64,000 nucleotides of DNA from Leucobacter salsicius M1-8 (GCF_000350525.1 NZ_AOCN01000026.1:196770-260769); one strand, 5' to 3'. Numbered from the stretch's first letter, positions 8,286 to 17,413 are shown. The notes: generated by a model not told the origin, from the letters alone. Numbers and translations are program-made.

Positions 8286-9767
8286 TTACTCCGCGGCCTT
8301 CTCAGCCTCTGCGGCGGCCTTCTTGGCTGCGCGCGTAGCGGCTGCCTTCTTGGCCGCAGCCGAACGAGCTGCCTTCTTGGCGGCCTCTTCGTCTGCTGCT
8401 GCATCCTCGGCAGGAGCCTCGGTTGCGACCTCGACAGCGGCGGGCGCCTCAGCGGCGTCCTCGTCCACCTCGTCCTCAACGGGCTCGTTGTCGACGGCGG
8501 TGAACTCGGTCAGGTCAATCTTGTTGCCAGCCTGGTCGACGACCTCGGCCTTAGCAAGCGCGATGGCGAGAGCCTTGTTGCGCGTAACCTCGCCGAGGAT
8601 GACGCCCATCTGGTTGCCCTGGCTGATTGCCTGGAGGAACTGGGTGGGCTCCATGCCGTACTGCTGTGCCGACTGGAAGATGTACTGCGACAGTTCGTTC
8701 TGAGTCGGGGTAACTTCCTCGACCTCGACGAGAGCGTCGAGCAGCAGCTGGAGCTGGATCTGCTCTTCAGCCTGCTTGCGTACCTCTGCGCGGTGCTCGT
8801 CGTCCTCGAGACGACCCTCACCCTCAAGGTGACGGTGCACCTCTTCTTCAACGAGCTCCTCGGAGATCGGGATACCGGCCTGCTCGATGAGCGTTGCGGT
8901 GAAGAGGTCGCGTGCCTGCTGGCCCTGGGCGAAGACCGACGCGCGGCCGGCCTGCTCCTTGAGGCTCTCGCGCAGCTCGTCGATCGTGTCGAACTCGCTT
9001 GCGAGCTGTGCGAACTCGTCGTCAGCCTCGGGCAGCTCGCGCTCCTTGACAGCGGTCAGCGTGACCGCAACCTCGGCGTCGCGGCCCTCGTGCTCGCCAC
9101 CGAGCAGCTGCGAGGTGAACGTGGTCGACTCACCAGCGGTGAGCGTCTCGATTGCCTCGTCGGTGCCCTCGAGGAGGTTGCCTGCGCCGACCTCGTACGA
9201 AACGCCGCTGGCCTGGTCAACCTCTTCGCCGTCAATCGTGGCGCTGAGGTCGAGCTCAACGAAGTCACCGGTCGCCGCGGGGCGGTCGACGGTCACGAGG
9301 GTGCCGAAGCGCTCGCGCAGCTTGGTCATCTCGGCCTCAACTGCAGCCTCGTCAACCTCAGCGTTGTCGACCGTCAGCTTCAGGCCGTCGTACTTGGGGA
9401 GCGTGAACTCGGGGCGCACCTCGACCTCGAACACGAGAACGAGGGTGCTCTCGGGATCCTTGGCTTCGATCCACTGCGCTACGTCAGCAGTGGGGCGGCC
9501 CATGGGCTGCTCGCCCGACTCGGCCAGCGCCTGCTGGAAGAAGGTGTCGAGCGAGGCGTTGACTGCCTCCTGGATCACGGCTTCGCGCCCAACGCGCTGG
9601 TCGATGATCTGTGCGGGAACCTTGCCCTTGCGGAAGCCCGGGACCGAAACCTGCTCGGAAATGGTCTTGTAGGCCTGCTTCAGGTGCGGCTCAAGCTCGT
9701 CGAGCGTAACCTCTACGCTCAGCTTTGCGCGGGTCGGGGTGAGCTTTTCAGCAGTCGTCTTCGGCAA
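8286..9767 (-). CDS. tig: Trigger factor, with a long Ala/Lys-rich tail
   Basis: A 493-residue ribosome-associated chaperone and peptidyl-prolyl isomerase. The ribosome-binding signature is GFRKGKVPAQII near residues 44-55. The FKBP-type PPIase domain spans about 155-240 and the C-terminal chaperone arms follow to about 430. After that comes an acidic segment and a basic Ala/Lys repeat (AAKKAARSAAAKKAAA and similar) to the end. The tail makes it some 40-60 residues longer than typical trigger factors. It resembles the histone H1-like tails seen in some actinobacterial proteins and could bind nucleic acid, but that is inference. tRNA-Pro lies 55 bases upstream. Confidence 0.97.
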   Translation of the reverse strand: MPKTTAEKLTPTRAKLSVEVTLDELEPHLKQAYKTISEQVSVPGFRKGKVPAQIIDQRVGREAVIQEAVNASLDTFFQQALAESGEQPMGRPTADVAQWIEAKDPESTLVLVFEVEVRPEFTLPKYDGLKLTVDNAEVDEAAVEAEMTKLRERFGTLVTVDRPAATGDFVELDLSATIDGEEVDQASGVSYEVGAGNLLEGTDEAIETLTAGESTTFTSQLLGGEHEGRDAEVAVTLTAVKERELPEADDEFAQLASEFDTIDELRESLKEQAGRASVFAQGQQARDLFTATLIEQAGIPISEELVEEEVHRHLEGEGRLEDDEHRAEVRKQAEEQIQLQLLLDALVEVEEVTPTQNELSQYIFQSAQQYGMEPTQFLQAISQGNQMGVILGEVTRNKALAIALAKAEVVDQAGNKIDLTEFTAVDNEPVEDEVDEDAAEAPAAVEVATEAPAEDAAADEEAAKKAARSAAAKKAAATRAAKKAAAEAEKAAE

Positions 9768-9822
9768 TTTGGCCTCTCATCGTTTGAAATCTTGGAAATG
9801 CATGAGTCGGGCCAAATGACCC

Positions 9823-9900
9823 TGGTCGGGGCGACAGGATTCGAACCTGCGACCTCCCGCTCCCAAAGCGGGCGCTCTAGCCAAGCTGAGCTACGCCCCG
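9823..9900 (-). tRNA. tRNA-Pro(TGG)
   Basis: The minus strand folds as a full cloverleaf: acceptor CGGGGCG/CGCCCCG, anticodon loop TTTGGGA giving TGG, and T-loop TTCGAAT. The discriminator is A and the CCA end is encoded (9823-9825). Confidence 0.97.
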
Positions 9901-10035
9901 AAACCTGTAGGTTTCTGGTGTTAATTGGCGCCCGGAAGCGCGCAACCTGAGCAAGTCTAGCCGAAACCGGTGCCTTCGTGCATCTCGGGCCCCGTTCGGT
10001 GTGTACAGGCAGCCCACACAGGTCGACAGAAACAC

Positions 10036-10067
10036 AAAACCCCCACGCCGTTGAGCGTGGGGGTTTT
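10036..10067 (-). terminator. Terminator after tRNA-Gly(TCC)
   Basis: A 13-bp stem (10036-10048 with 10055-10067) with a 6-base loop, flanked by A and T runs on both sides. It can work in both directions. Confidence 0.85.
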
Positions 10068-10074
10068 GACTCAG

Positions 10075-10145
10075 AGGGGCTGACGGGAATCGAACCCGCA
10101 TAACCAGTTTGGAAGACTGGGGCTTTACCACTAAGCTACAGCCCC
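10075..10145 (-). tRNA. tRNA-Gly(TCC)
   Basis: The minus strand gives acceptor GGGGCTG/CAGCCCC, anticodon loop CTTCCAA (TCC) and T-loop TTCGATT. It is 71 bases long and CCA is not encoded. Confidence 0.96.
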
Positions 10146-10224
10146 GCACCGAAGAACGGTGGGGTGGCGCTTGCGCCTCCACGATCGTACTACATGCGAC
10201 GCCTCACTTCGCACCTCGGTCGCG

Positions 10225-10809
10225 CTAACCGCGTGTCGCGTTCCGATGGGCCGCGGTGTAGCCAATGTAGCGCTCAGCATTGAGCCGCACGGCCGTTCGG
10301 TCCGACTCCCGCAACTCACGCACCACACGTGCCGGCACCCCGGCAACCAACGACGCTGGGGGAATCTGCATTCCCTGCGGCACGAGCGCACCGGCAGCCA
10401 CGAGCGATCCCTGGCCAACAACGGCACCACTGAGCACCGTGGCGTTCATCCCAATGAGGCATCCACTTTCGATGTGCGCTCCGTGCACGATAGCGCCGTG
10501 GCCCACCGACACGTCGTCATCGATCACTGCGGGATGGCCAGCCTCGGTGTGCACCACGACGCCGTCTTGCAGGTTCGTGCGAGCGCCGATGCGCACGGCA
10601 TCAGAGTCTCCGCGCACGACCGCGTTGTACCAAACGCCGCTGTTCTCGCTGATCGTGACATCGCCGACGACCACCGACCCGTGTGCGAGCCACACCGACT
10701 CGTGCACCTCAGGCCTTCCGTATGGCGGCACGGTGAGCACGACCCCGTGTCGGCCCCCCAGTGCTCCCGCCGCGCCCATCTCGCCTGCCGCACCTGACGC
10801 CTCAAGCAT
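10225..10809 (-). CDS. Gamma carbonic anhydrase-like hexapeptide-repeat protein
   Basis: A 194-residue left-handed beta-helix protein made of imperfect hexapeptide repeats (ISENSGVWYNAVVRGDSDAV, then DDVSVGHGAIVHGAHI). His residues in HTEAGH, VGHGAIVHGAHI fit the zinc site of gamma-class carbonic anhydrases (YrdA/PaaY/CaiE group). The N-terminal 20 residues are Gly/Ala-rich and variable. AAGGGGAG precedes the chosen ATG. It stands alone between tRNA genes. Members of this group vary in activity, so carbonic anhydrase function is probable, not certain. Confidence 0.85.
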   Translation of the reverse strand: MLEASGAAGEMGAAGALGGRHGVVLTVPPYGRPEVHESVWLAHGSVVVGDVTISENSGVWYNAVVRGDSDAVRIGARTNLQDGVVVHTEAGHPAVIDDDVSVGHGAIVHGAHIESGCLIGMNATVLSGAVVGQGSLVAAGALVPQGMQIPPASLVAGVPARVVRELRESDRTAVRLNAERYIGYTAAHRNATRG

Positions 10810-10868
10810 GCCACTCCCCTTCGAGTTCCACTTCGACTCAAGTTCGAGTCTTTTGTTTCAGATACGCA

Positions 10869-10896
10869 AAAGGCCCTCACCGAAGTGAGGGCCTTT
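10869..10896 (-). terminator. Terminator after tRNA-Asn
   Basis: A perfect 12-bp stem (10869-10880 with 10885-10896). On the minus strand the loop is TTCG and a short T run follows, as expected after the tRNA. Confidence 0.9.
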
Positions 10897-10904
10897 CTGT
10901 GTTG

Positions 10905-10977
10905 CTCCCCCGGCTGGGCTCGAACCAGCGACATCCTGATTAACAGTCAAGCGCTCTGCCAACTGAGCTACGGGAGA
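10905..10977 (-). tRNA. tRNA-Asn(GTT)
   Basis: The minus strand shows acceptor TCTCCCG/CGGGGGA with one G-T pair, anticodon loop CTGTTAA (GTT) and T-loop TTCGAGC. CCA is not encoded. Confidence 0.96.
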
Positions 10978-11070
10978 TCATTGCGTGCTGCAACTCTTAA
11001 AGATTAACAAGGGCAAGAAAGCGATTGCAAATCGACGGGGCGTTGGCACGGTTCCCGGGCGAGCCGCCGC

Positions 11071-11919
11071 TTATTCCTCGGCAATCTCGTCGTACGCGTT
11101 TGCCCGCAGCGCCTGCGCGAGAAGCTGCACGTACCCGTGGTCGGCATGCCGAAAGATCTCATTGATGTCGCCACGCCCGATGAGCTGGCCCTGCTGGAGC
11201 ACGATGACTTCTTGCACGAGTGCTTCGAGCATGCCGATGTCGTGGCTAATGAGCAGCATCGACGCATTGGTACGTTCGCGATACCACTTGAGCAGGTTGA
11301 CGATCTTGGGGCGATTGTTTGCATCGACGCCGAGAGTGGGCTCGTCGGCAACGAGTAGCGCAGGGTCGAGCATCAGAGCACGAATGACGGCGACACGCTG
11401 CCGCTGCCCCTTCGAGAGCTCGTAGGGGTACTCCTGCAGTTTGGCGAGCGGCATGGCCACGATGTCCATCATCTCGGCCACTCGTTCGCCGACCGCGTCG
11501 CGATCGAAGTCTTTCGCCCGTTCAACGATCGGTTCCATTAGGAGGTCGCCCACGTTGAGCTCGGGCGTCAGCGTTGCGCCGGCCTCCTGCGATAGAAACC
11601 CGGTGTAGGCCGTGAGCCGGGCGCGATTGCGTCGTCCCAAGCGCTTCATCGGCATATCCATTACGCTCGCCGATCCACCCACCAGCTTGATTCGGGCGGA
11701 CTTTTCACCGGCATCGTCACCGCGCGCGGCAAGGAAGCGCGCCAACGTCGACTTGCCTGAACCACTCTCGCCGAGCAGAGCGACGACTTCACCGCGCCGC
11801 ACCTCGAAGCTCAACCCCTCGATGGCCTGGAACGCCCGACCCCCAGCGTGCGCGGGATACGCGAGCGACAGGTCAGACACGCTGACGCAGGGGTCCGCTT
11901 CAGGTATCGGGTGTGCCAT
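11071..11919 (-). CDS. Orphan OppF/DppF-like ABC transporter ATPase
   Basis: A 282-residue ABC ATPase. Walker A GESGSGKST is near residue 51, the Q-loop is in GFLSQEAGATLTP, the signature is LSKGQRQRVAV (a variant of LSGGQ with Lys in second position), and Walker B is LLVADEPT. The arrangement is that of one nucleotide-binding subunit of a dipeptide/nickel (Opp/Dpp) importer. No permease, partner ATPase or binding protein gene is in the window, so it may serve a transporter encoded elsewhere. AAGGAG precedes the ATG. It follows dnaG by 36 bases with a possible -10 (TAGGGT) in the gap. Confidence 0.85.
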   Translation of the reverse strand: MAHPIPEADPCVSVSDLSLAYPAHAGGRAFQAIEGLSFEVRRGEVVALLGESGSGKSTLARFLAARGDDAGEKSARIKLVGGSASVMDMPMKRLGRRNRARLTAYTGFLSQEAGATLTPELNVGDLLMEPIVERAKDFDRDAVGERVAEMMDIVAMPLAKLQEYPYELSKGQRQRVAVIRALMLDPALLVADEPTLGVDANNRPKIVNLLKWYRERTNASMLLISHDIGMLEALVQEVIVLQQGQLIGRGDINEIFRHADHGYVQLLAQALRANAYDEIAEE

Positions 11920-11955
11920 CTAAAACTCCTTGATCGGGGAAAGTACCCTAGTAGG

Positions 11956-13911
11956 CTACTCCGCGCGCAGCCCTCGGCGGGCTGCCTCGAGCGCAACCAG
12001 CTGCTCCTGAATGCGCCGGGAGCCGGGGTCGGATGGATCCGGAATCCGCTGCAACCGCGCGCGCAGTTCGCGCCCGAGTGACAGCAGATCGCGGTCCAGA
12101 AGCGAAATTACGACATCGCGGGCATAAATTGCGACCTGGTCGGCACGCCGCTCTGGGATCGGCGCGATCGACAACTCACGGATCAGACCGTGATGAGTCT
12201 CGGGCGCGCCGCTGAGCACGGATTCAAGCGTGCAGGCTCCAGTCGATGCGAGCGCCGCTCCGATCGCGTCGCGCACGACGGCCAGATCCGGATCAAACAT
12301 CTGTGCCGTGGAAGCCTGCAGCAGGAGGTCACTGCCGACGTCGTCGGGGTGCTGCAGCATCGCCATGAGGGCGTCACGCTCCAGCCAGGTCGTCGGCTGC
12401 TGACGCAGCGTCGACATGGCAATGCGCCGGGCCGGGGCCGCCTCTGCGCCGAACTGGCCCTGATAGCTTCCTTGCCCCTGCTGGCTGTGCTGGCCCTGCT
12501 GGTTCTGCTGCGCGAACTGCGGCTGCTGCCCAAACTGCCCACCAGATGGCGCGTCAGGGCGTCGTTGCTGCTGCTGGCGCCCGCTGGGTCGCGATGCACC
12601 CTCGGCGCGCCGGATCGCCTGTCCCACCTCGGCAAGCTCAAGTCCCAGCATGCGCGCGAGCTCGCGGGTGTACCCGGGACGCAGCGATGGGTCGCGGATC
12701 TCGGCCACGATGGGAGCCGACTCCCGGAGCGCGAGTGCGCGACCCTCCACGCTGTTGAGATCGAAGCGTGACACGGCCTGCCGCAGCGCAAACTCGAACA
12801 ACGGCACCTTCTGGGTGAAGAGATCACGGACCGCCTCGTCGCCGCGCTGCTGTCGCAGGTCGCTCGGGTCGAAACCCTCCGGTGGCACTGCGACGTATGT
12901 CTGGGCGGTAAAGCGCTTCTCCTCGGCGAACGCACGCAGCGCCGCCTTCTGGCCGGCCTCATCCGGGTCGAAGGTGAAGATCACCTCGCCCGATGTGTCG
13001 TCGCCCATAATGCGCCGCAACACCGAAATGTGCTCCTTGCCGAATGCGGTGCCACAGGTGGCGACCGCCGAGTCAATTCCTGCAAGGTGGCACGCCATCA
13101 CGTCGGTGTACCCCTCAACCACGACCGCGCGTTTACCGCGCGAGATCGCTTTCTTCGCGAGATCGAGGCCGTAGAGCACCTGGGACTTGTGGTACACCGG
13201 CGTCTCGGGCGTGTTGAGGTACTTGGGGCCTTGGTCGTCTTCGTAGAGCTTGCGCGCACCAAAGCCAAGCACCTGCCCGCTCGTGTCTCGAATCGGCCAG
13301 ACGATGCGGCCCCGAAACCGGTCGTAGGCGCCGCGACGACCTTCCGAGGCCAGGCCCGACTGGATCAACTCGGGGGCGGTGTATCCCTGCTGCGACAGGG
13401 CGCTGGACATGCCATCCCAGCCCCGGGGTGCATATCCCACTCCAAATGATTCACAGGCGGCGGCGTCAAACCCGCGCTGGGCGAGAAATTCGCGCGCGGT
13501 CTGCGCTTCGTCGCTCGCGAGCTGCGTGACGAAATAGGCCGCGGCTGCCTGATTCGCAGCCAGCAAGCGTGCGCGGTTGGGTCCGTCGTCGCGGCGCGTC
13601 GTGCCCTCTTCATAGGTCAGCACGTAGTGGATGCGCGCGGCGAGCCGCTCGACCGCCTCTGAAAACGTGAGGTGGTCGGTGCGCTGCACGAACGTGATCG
13701 CGTCGCCGGATTCGCCGCAGCCGAAGCAGTGATAGTAGCCCGCTGCTGGCCGCACGTGGAAGCTCGGGCTGCGCTCGTCGTGGAACGGGCAGAGCCCCTT
13801 CATCGAGTCAACGCCCGCGTTCTTCAACGTGACGTGATCGCCCACCAGATCAGCAAGGTTGACGCGGCGCTTCACCTCTTCTATGTCGCTCGCGCGAATC
13901 CTCCCCGCCAT
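11956..13911 (-). CDS. dnaG: DNA primase
   Basis: A 651-residue primase that makes RNA primers at the replication fork. The zinc-ribbon has Cys41, His44, Cys62 and Cys65. The catalytic core and Toprim domain occupy about 130-370, with VVVEGYTDVMA and the acidic TFDPDEAGQ motif visible. Between the core and the C-terminal helicase-binding domain (about 500-650) lies a linker of roughly 45 residues that is extremely rich in Gln and Gly. The helicase-interaction domain appears intact. It is the last core gene of the recO-uppS-dus-dgt-dnaG group. A TAGACT box lies eight bases before the ATG. Confidence 0.97.
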   Translation of the reverse strand: MAGRIRASDIEEVKRRVNLADLVGDHVTLKNAGVDSMKGLCPFHDERSPSFHVRPAAGYYHCFGCGESGDAITFVQRTDHLTFSEAVERLAARIHYVLTYEEGTTRRDDGPNRARLLAANQAAAAYFVTQLASDEAQTAREFLAQRGFDAAACESFGVGYAPRGWDGMSSALSQQGYTAPELIQSGLASEGRRGAYDRFRGRIVWPIRDTSGQVLGFGARKLYEDDQGPKYLNTPETPVYHKSQVLYGLDLAKKAISRGKRAVVVEGYTDVMACHLAGIDSAVATCGTAFGKEHISVLRRIMGDDTSGEVIFTFDPDEAGQKAALRAFAEEKRFTAQTYVAVPPEGFDPSDLRQQRGDEAVRDLFTQKVPLFEFALRQAVSRFDLNSVEGRALALRESAPIVAEIRDPSLRPGYTRELARMLGLELAEVGQAIRRAEGASRPSGRQQQQRRPDAPSGGQFGQQPQFAQQNQQGQHSQQGQGSYQGQFGAEAAPARRIAMSTLRQQPTTWLERDALMAMLQHPDDVGSDLLLQASTAQMFDPDLAVVRDAIGAALASTGACTLESVLSGAPETHHGLIRELSIAPIPERRADQVAIYARDVVISLLDRDLLSLGRELRARLQRIPDPSDPGSRRIQEQLVALEAARRGLRAE

Positions 13912-14004
13912 AGCTCAAGAGTCTACTCAGTCGCGGGTGTGAACGGACTGGCGGGGCAGCGCGGCGCGGCAACCAGGTTAAACCAGCCGGCGCAGTGGCG
14001 CCGC

Positions 14005-14051
14005 TACCTCTGGTCGGAAATCGCTTCGCGATTTCTTTTAGACCAGAGGTA
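14005..14051. repeat. Bulged hairpin capped by GCGAAGC, overlapping the dgt stop
   Basis: An 11-bp outer stem (14005-14015 with 14041-14051) encloses a 6-base bulge on one side and a 2-base bulge on the other, then a 7-bp inner stem (14018-14024 with 14028-14034) with a 3-base loop that reads GAA on the minus strand. The dgt stop codon lies inside the structure. No T run follows on the minus strand, so it is not a standard terminator. Its architecture matches the hairpins beside the two tRNA-Val genes. Confidence 0.8.
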
Positions 14052-15303
14052 CCTGACACAACCGCTGGTACCAGGCGATCGCCGACTGGTCGGTAAGCGA
14101 CGCAACCTGGTCAATGATCGCGCGACGCGCGGCCGCTTCGGAGCCGGCCTCACGAAAATCGGCGGCGTAGGCGGGCTCGAGTTGACTGGGGCCCGACTCC
14201 CACAGCGTGTGCAGCAGCTCGGTCAGCAGCGAGCGTTGGCGCCGATAGGTCGGCTGTCGTCGGCCCGCCTGCATCACAAACGCGGCGACGATCCCCTTGA
14301 GCACGGCAATCTCGGCCTCGACGTGGCGTGGCACGACCACATCACCGCCGTACCGAGCGAGTGGCCCGCTCGTTGCCGCCAGCGTCGCCTTGATCGAATC
14401 TCGGGCAAAGCGCCCAATCATGTCACTCGTAAAGTTCTTCAGCTTGGCCTGGTCGCGTCGCGAGCCGTCCCAGCTCGTCAGCCAGGTCGCGCTGCGCGAC
14501 ATCCGATCAAACGCTGCCCCGAGTTCGTCGCTCGAGAATTCGCCGCCCGCCCACTCCGCCACGGCACGGATCAGCGAGGCGTGCCCCGATCGCGCCGTCA
14601 GGATCGCCGGGTCAATGTGTTCGCTGACGATCGCATCTTCAAAATCGTGGACCGAATAGGCGATGTCGTCTGACAGATCCATGACCTGCGCCTCGGCACA
14701 CTTGTGCCGATCCGGAGCCCCGGCACGCAGCCAGTCGAACACCTCGGCATCGTCGGCGAGGTACCCGAACTTCGCGCTTCCTGCCGGAGCTTCTTCGAGC
14801 GCCCAGGGGTACTTGCAGCTCGCGTCGAGCGTCGCCCGGGTCAGGTTGAGCCCAATGCTCTCGCCCTCGGGCGTGAACCGCTTGGGCTCAAGGCGCGTAA
14901 GAATGCGCAGGGTTTGGGCGTTGCCTTCAAAGCCGCCAAAGCCTTCGGCCCACTCGTTGAGCGCGCGCTCGCCATTGTGCCCAAACGGCGGGTGCCCCAG
15001 ATCGTGCGCGAGGCACGCCGTGTCCACGATGTCTTGCGACAGCCCGAGCGACACCGCGAGCTCGCGGCCGATTTGGGCGACCTCGAGGGAGTGCGTGAGG
15101 CGGTTGCGCGCAAAGTCGATGCCGCTCGTGGGGCTCAGCACTTGCGTCTTCGCGGCGAGCCTGCGCCAGCCGCTCGAGTGCAGCACGCGGGCCCGGTCGC
15201 GCGCGAAGTCGCTGCGGGCACCGCTGTGGGTCTCGGGGGCGAACCGCTCGGCGTCCTCGCCGCGGTAGCCCGAGGGCAGTGCCGGATCAGCCACCGTCGA
15301 CAC
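14038..15303 (-). CDS. dgt: Deoxyguanosinetriphosphate triphosphohydrolase-like HD protein
   Basis: About 421 residues with start at GTG 15303; GTG 15294 is equally possible. It is an HD-domain phosphohydrolase that splits dNTPs into nucleoside and triphosphate. The metal ligands are in RLTHSLEVAQ and CLAHDLGHPPFGHNGE, with a further Asp in MDLSDDIAYSVHDFED. The frame is open upstream to 15432, but that stretch lies inside the dus gene and has no resemblance to the family. The start overlaps the dus 3' end, which indicates coupling. The last codons form one arm of an unusual bulged hairpin. Confidence 0.93.
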   Translation of the reverse strand: MSTVADPALPSGYRGEDAERFAPETHSGARSDFARDRARVLHSSGWRRLAAKTQVLSPTSGIDFARNRLTHSLEVAQIGRELAVSLGLSQDIVDTACLAHDLGHPPFGHNGERALNEWAEGFGGFEGNAQTLRILTRLEPKRFTPEGESIGLNLTRATLDASCKYPWALEEAPAGSAKFGYLADDAEVFDWLRAGAPDRHKCAEAQVMDLSDDIAYSVHDFEDAIVSEHIDPAILTARSGHASLIRAVAEWAGGEFSSDELGAAFDRMSRSATWLTSWDGSRRDQAKLKNFTSDMIGRFARDSIKATLAATSGPLARYGGDVVVPRHVEAEIAVLKGIVAAFVMQAGRRQPTYRRQRSLLTELLHTLWESGPSQLEPAYAADFREAGSEAAARRAIIDQVASLTDQSAIAWYQRLCQVPLV

Positions 15304-16504
15304 CGACGCCCGACATTTCGGCCTCCGCGAGTGCCGCGCGGTCGATGCTGTCGCTGGTGCGGCTCTCGAGCCAGCCGTTAGGCAGGTGTACGCGCTTGGG
15401 GCTGCCCGCTCGGCCACGCTGGCCTTCGGCACCGATACCGGGGTACGGCATGTCGGAGTCCATGGTGGCGAAAATTTCGTCCATGTGTTCGAGCGATTCC
15501 ACGGTCGCTAGCGAGCGACGCAGATCGCCCCCGAGCCCGTAGCCCTTGAAGTACCAGGCAACGTGCTTGCGAATGTCGCGGCACGCGTGCGCCTCATCCT
15601 CGAAGAACTCGGAGAGCAGCTCGGTGTGGCGGCGCATGGTCTGCAACACGAATCCGAGCGGCGGCTTCGCCATCTGCTGTGCAGCTTGCTCGTGGCTGAT
15701 CTCGCCGGCCTCGGCCCGAAACGCTGCGTCGAGGTCACCAAACAGCCACGGGCGCCCGAGGCAGCCACGGCCGACCACGACGCCGTCGCAGCCGGTCTCG
15801 CGCATCATGCGAACCGCGTCCTCGGCCGACCAAATGTCGCCGTTGCCGAGGATCGGCACGCTCGTGATTGCCTGCTTCAGCTCTGCAATCGAGTTCCAGT
15901 CGGCGGTGCCCGAGTAGTGCTGGCTTGCCGTGCGGCCGTGCAGCGCGATCGCGGCAACACCCGCCTGCTCAGCCGCGCGTGCAGCGTCAAGGAACGTGAG
16001 GTGATCCTCGTCGATGCCCTTGCGCATCTTAATCGTGAGGGGAATGTCGCCCGCCGCCTGCACTGCATCGGTCACGATGGCGTTAAACAGGTCACTCTTC
16101 CACGGCAGCGCTGAACCGCCGCCGCGCCGCGTCACCTTGGGCACGGGGCAACCAAAATTCAGGTCGATGTGATCTGCTAGGTCTTCGCCCACCAGAAACT
16201 TCACGGCCTCGGCGACCGTCTTCGGATCGACACCGTAGAGCTGAATCGACCGCGGGGTTTCGCTCTCGTGGTGCTTGATGAGGCGCATCGACGTGGGAGT
16301 GCGCTCGACGAGCGCACGGCTCGTGATCATTTCGCTCACATAGAGTCCGGCACCGTGTTCGCGGCAGAGCCGGCGAAACGCGGTGTTCGTAATACCGGCC
16401 ATGGGCGCGAGCACGACAGGTACGTCGAGCTCGATCGGGCCAATGCGCAGCCGTGGCGCGGTCAATGATGATTGCGAAAGCGTAAGAGAAGACATCGCGT
16501 CCAT
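15287..16504 (-). CDS. dus: tRNA-dihydrouridine synthase
   Basis: A 405-residue FMN enzyme that reduces uridines in the tRNA D-loop. The flavin-binding barrel starts with LAPMAGITNTAFRRL (near 32-47). Catalytic Cys119 is in DLNFGCPVPKVTRRGGGSA, and the phosphate-binding LGNGDIWSAEDA and GVVVGRGCLGRPW motifs follow. It resembles the DusB group. I chose ATG 16504 (MDAMSSL); ATG 16495 is an alternative. Upstream codons overlap uppS and do not resemble the family. It is in the uppS-dus-dgt operon. Confidence 0.95.
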   Translation of the reverse strand: MDAMSSLTLSQSSLTAPRLRIGPIELDVPVVLAPMAGITNTAFRRLCREHGAGLYVSEMITSRALVERTPTSMRLIKHHESETPRSIQLYGVDPKTVAEAVKFLVGEDLADHIDLNFGCPVPKVTRRGGGSALPWKSDLFNAIVTDAVQAAGDIPLTIKMRKGIDEDHLTFLDAARAAEQAGVAAIALHGRTASQHYSGTADWNSIAELKQAITSVPILGNGDIWSAEDAVRMMRETGCDGVVVGRGCLGRPWLFGDLDAAFRAEAGEISHEQAAQQMAKPPLGFVLQTMRRHTELLSEFFEDEAHACRDIRKHVAWYFKGYGLGGDLRRSLATVESLEHMDEIFATMDSDMPYPGIGAEGQRGRAGSPKRVHLPNGWLESRTSDSIDRAALAEAEMSGVGVDGG

Positions 16505-16571
16505 TCTCGCATGGACCACTGACGTTCGGCCCAACGCTGCGCCCCGGCTCTTATGCCGGCCACGGCCCCGG

Positions 16572-17360
16572 CTATTTCCCGTCGTCAGGCGTATCGACCG
16601 CGCCGCCAAAGCGCCGGTCGCGGTCGTGATAGATCTCGATCGCGCGCCACAGTTCACCGCGGTCAAAGTCGGGCCACAGCGTGTCAAGAAACACCATCTC
16701 GGCGTAGGCCGACTGCCACAGCATGAAGTTTGAGGTGCGCTGCTCCCCCGAGCTGCGCAAGAACAGGTCGACGTCGGGCAGCTCCGGCACGTACAAGTGC
16801 CGTTCGATCGTGCGCTCCGTGATGCCCTTGGGCGAGAGCCTTCCCGCCTCGACCTCGGCGGCAATCGCTCGCACTGCGTCGGTGAGTTCGTTACGACCAC
16901 CGTAGTTGACACACATCGTGAGGGTGAGGCCCGTGTTGGTGGCCGTGGCACGCTCAGACGCACGCAGCTCGTTGATCACCGACCCCCACAGCCGGGGCTT
17001 GCGCCCTGCCCAGCGCATGCGCACATTCCAGGCATCAAGCTGCGCCCGCCGTCGCCTCAAGACGTCGCGGTTGAATCCCATGAGAAAGCGCACCTCGTCG
17101 GGCGAGCGGCGCCAGTTCTCCGTCGAGAACGCGTAGACGCTGAGATGCTCCACACCCGCTTGGATGGCGCCGGCAACCACGTCGAGCAGTGCCTGCTCCC
17201 CCATGCGGTGCCCTTCGACACGCGCCAAGCCACGCTTGTTCGCCCAGCGACCATTTCCGTCCATCACGATCGCAACGTGCGCCGGCGCGGGGCCCCGAAA
17301 CACGGGGGGCTGCTCACCCGTCCAGTCGACGGGCACGAGGGATTGTGGAGCTACGGGCAT
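16572..17360 (-). CDS. uppS: Isoprenyl (undecaprenyl/polyprenyl) diphosphate synthase
   Basis: A cis-prenyltransferase of 262 residues from the ATG at 17360, which makes the polyprenyl carrier lipid for cell wall synthesis. The Mg-binding Asp is in [16 protein letters not shown], followed by the His in GHRMGEQA, and the C-terminal [15 protein letters not shown] with [10 protein letters not shown]. An ATG four codons further upstream (17372) is part of a -10 box TATGCT that ends seven bases before 17360, so I prefer a leaderless start at 17360. It is located between recO and dus, as in other actinobacteria. Confidence 0.95.
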   Translation of the reverse strand: MPVAPQSLVPVDWTGEQPPVFRGPAPAHVAIVMDGNGRWANKRGLARVEGHRMGEQALLDVVAGAIQAGVEHLSVYAFSTENWRRSPDEVRFLMGFNRDVLRRRRAQLDAWNVRMRWAGRKPRLWGSVINELRASERATATNTGLTLTMCVNYGGRNELTDAVRAIAAEVEAGRLSPKGITERTIERHLYVPELPDVDLFLRSSGEQRTSNFMLWQSAYAEMVFLDTLWPDFDRGELWRAIEIYHDRDRRFGGAVDTPDDGK

Positions 17361-17413
17361 GTTTGAAAGCATAGGCCGTTACCCGGCCCGGCCCGTGATC
17401 CGGTGTCTCCGGA

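Noticed and set aside
7464-9950. Very long open frame (828 codons) antisense to clpP1 and tig
   Set aside because: It is a result of high GC and codon bias in the opposite strand. The antisense genes are complete and well conserved in type, and the long frame resembles no protein family.
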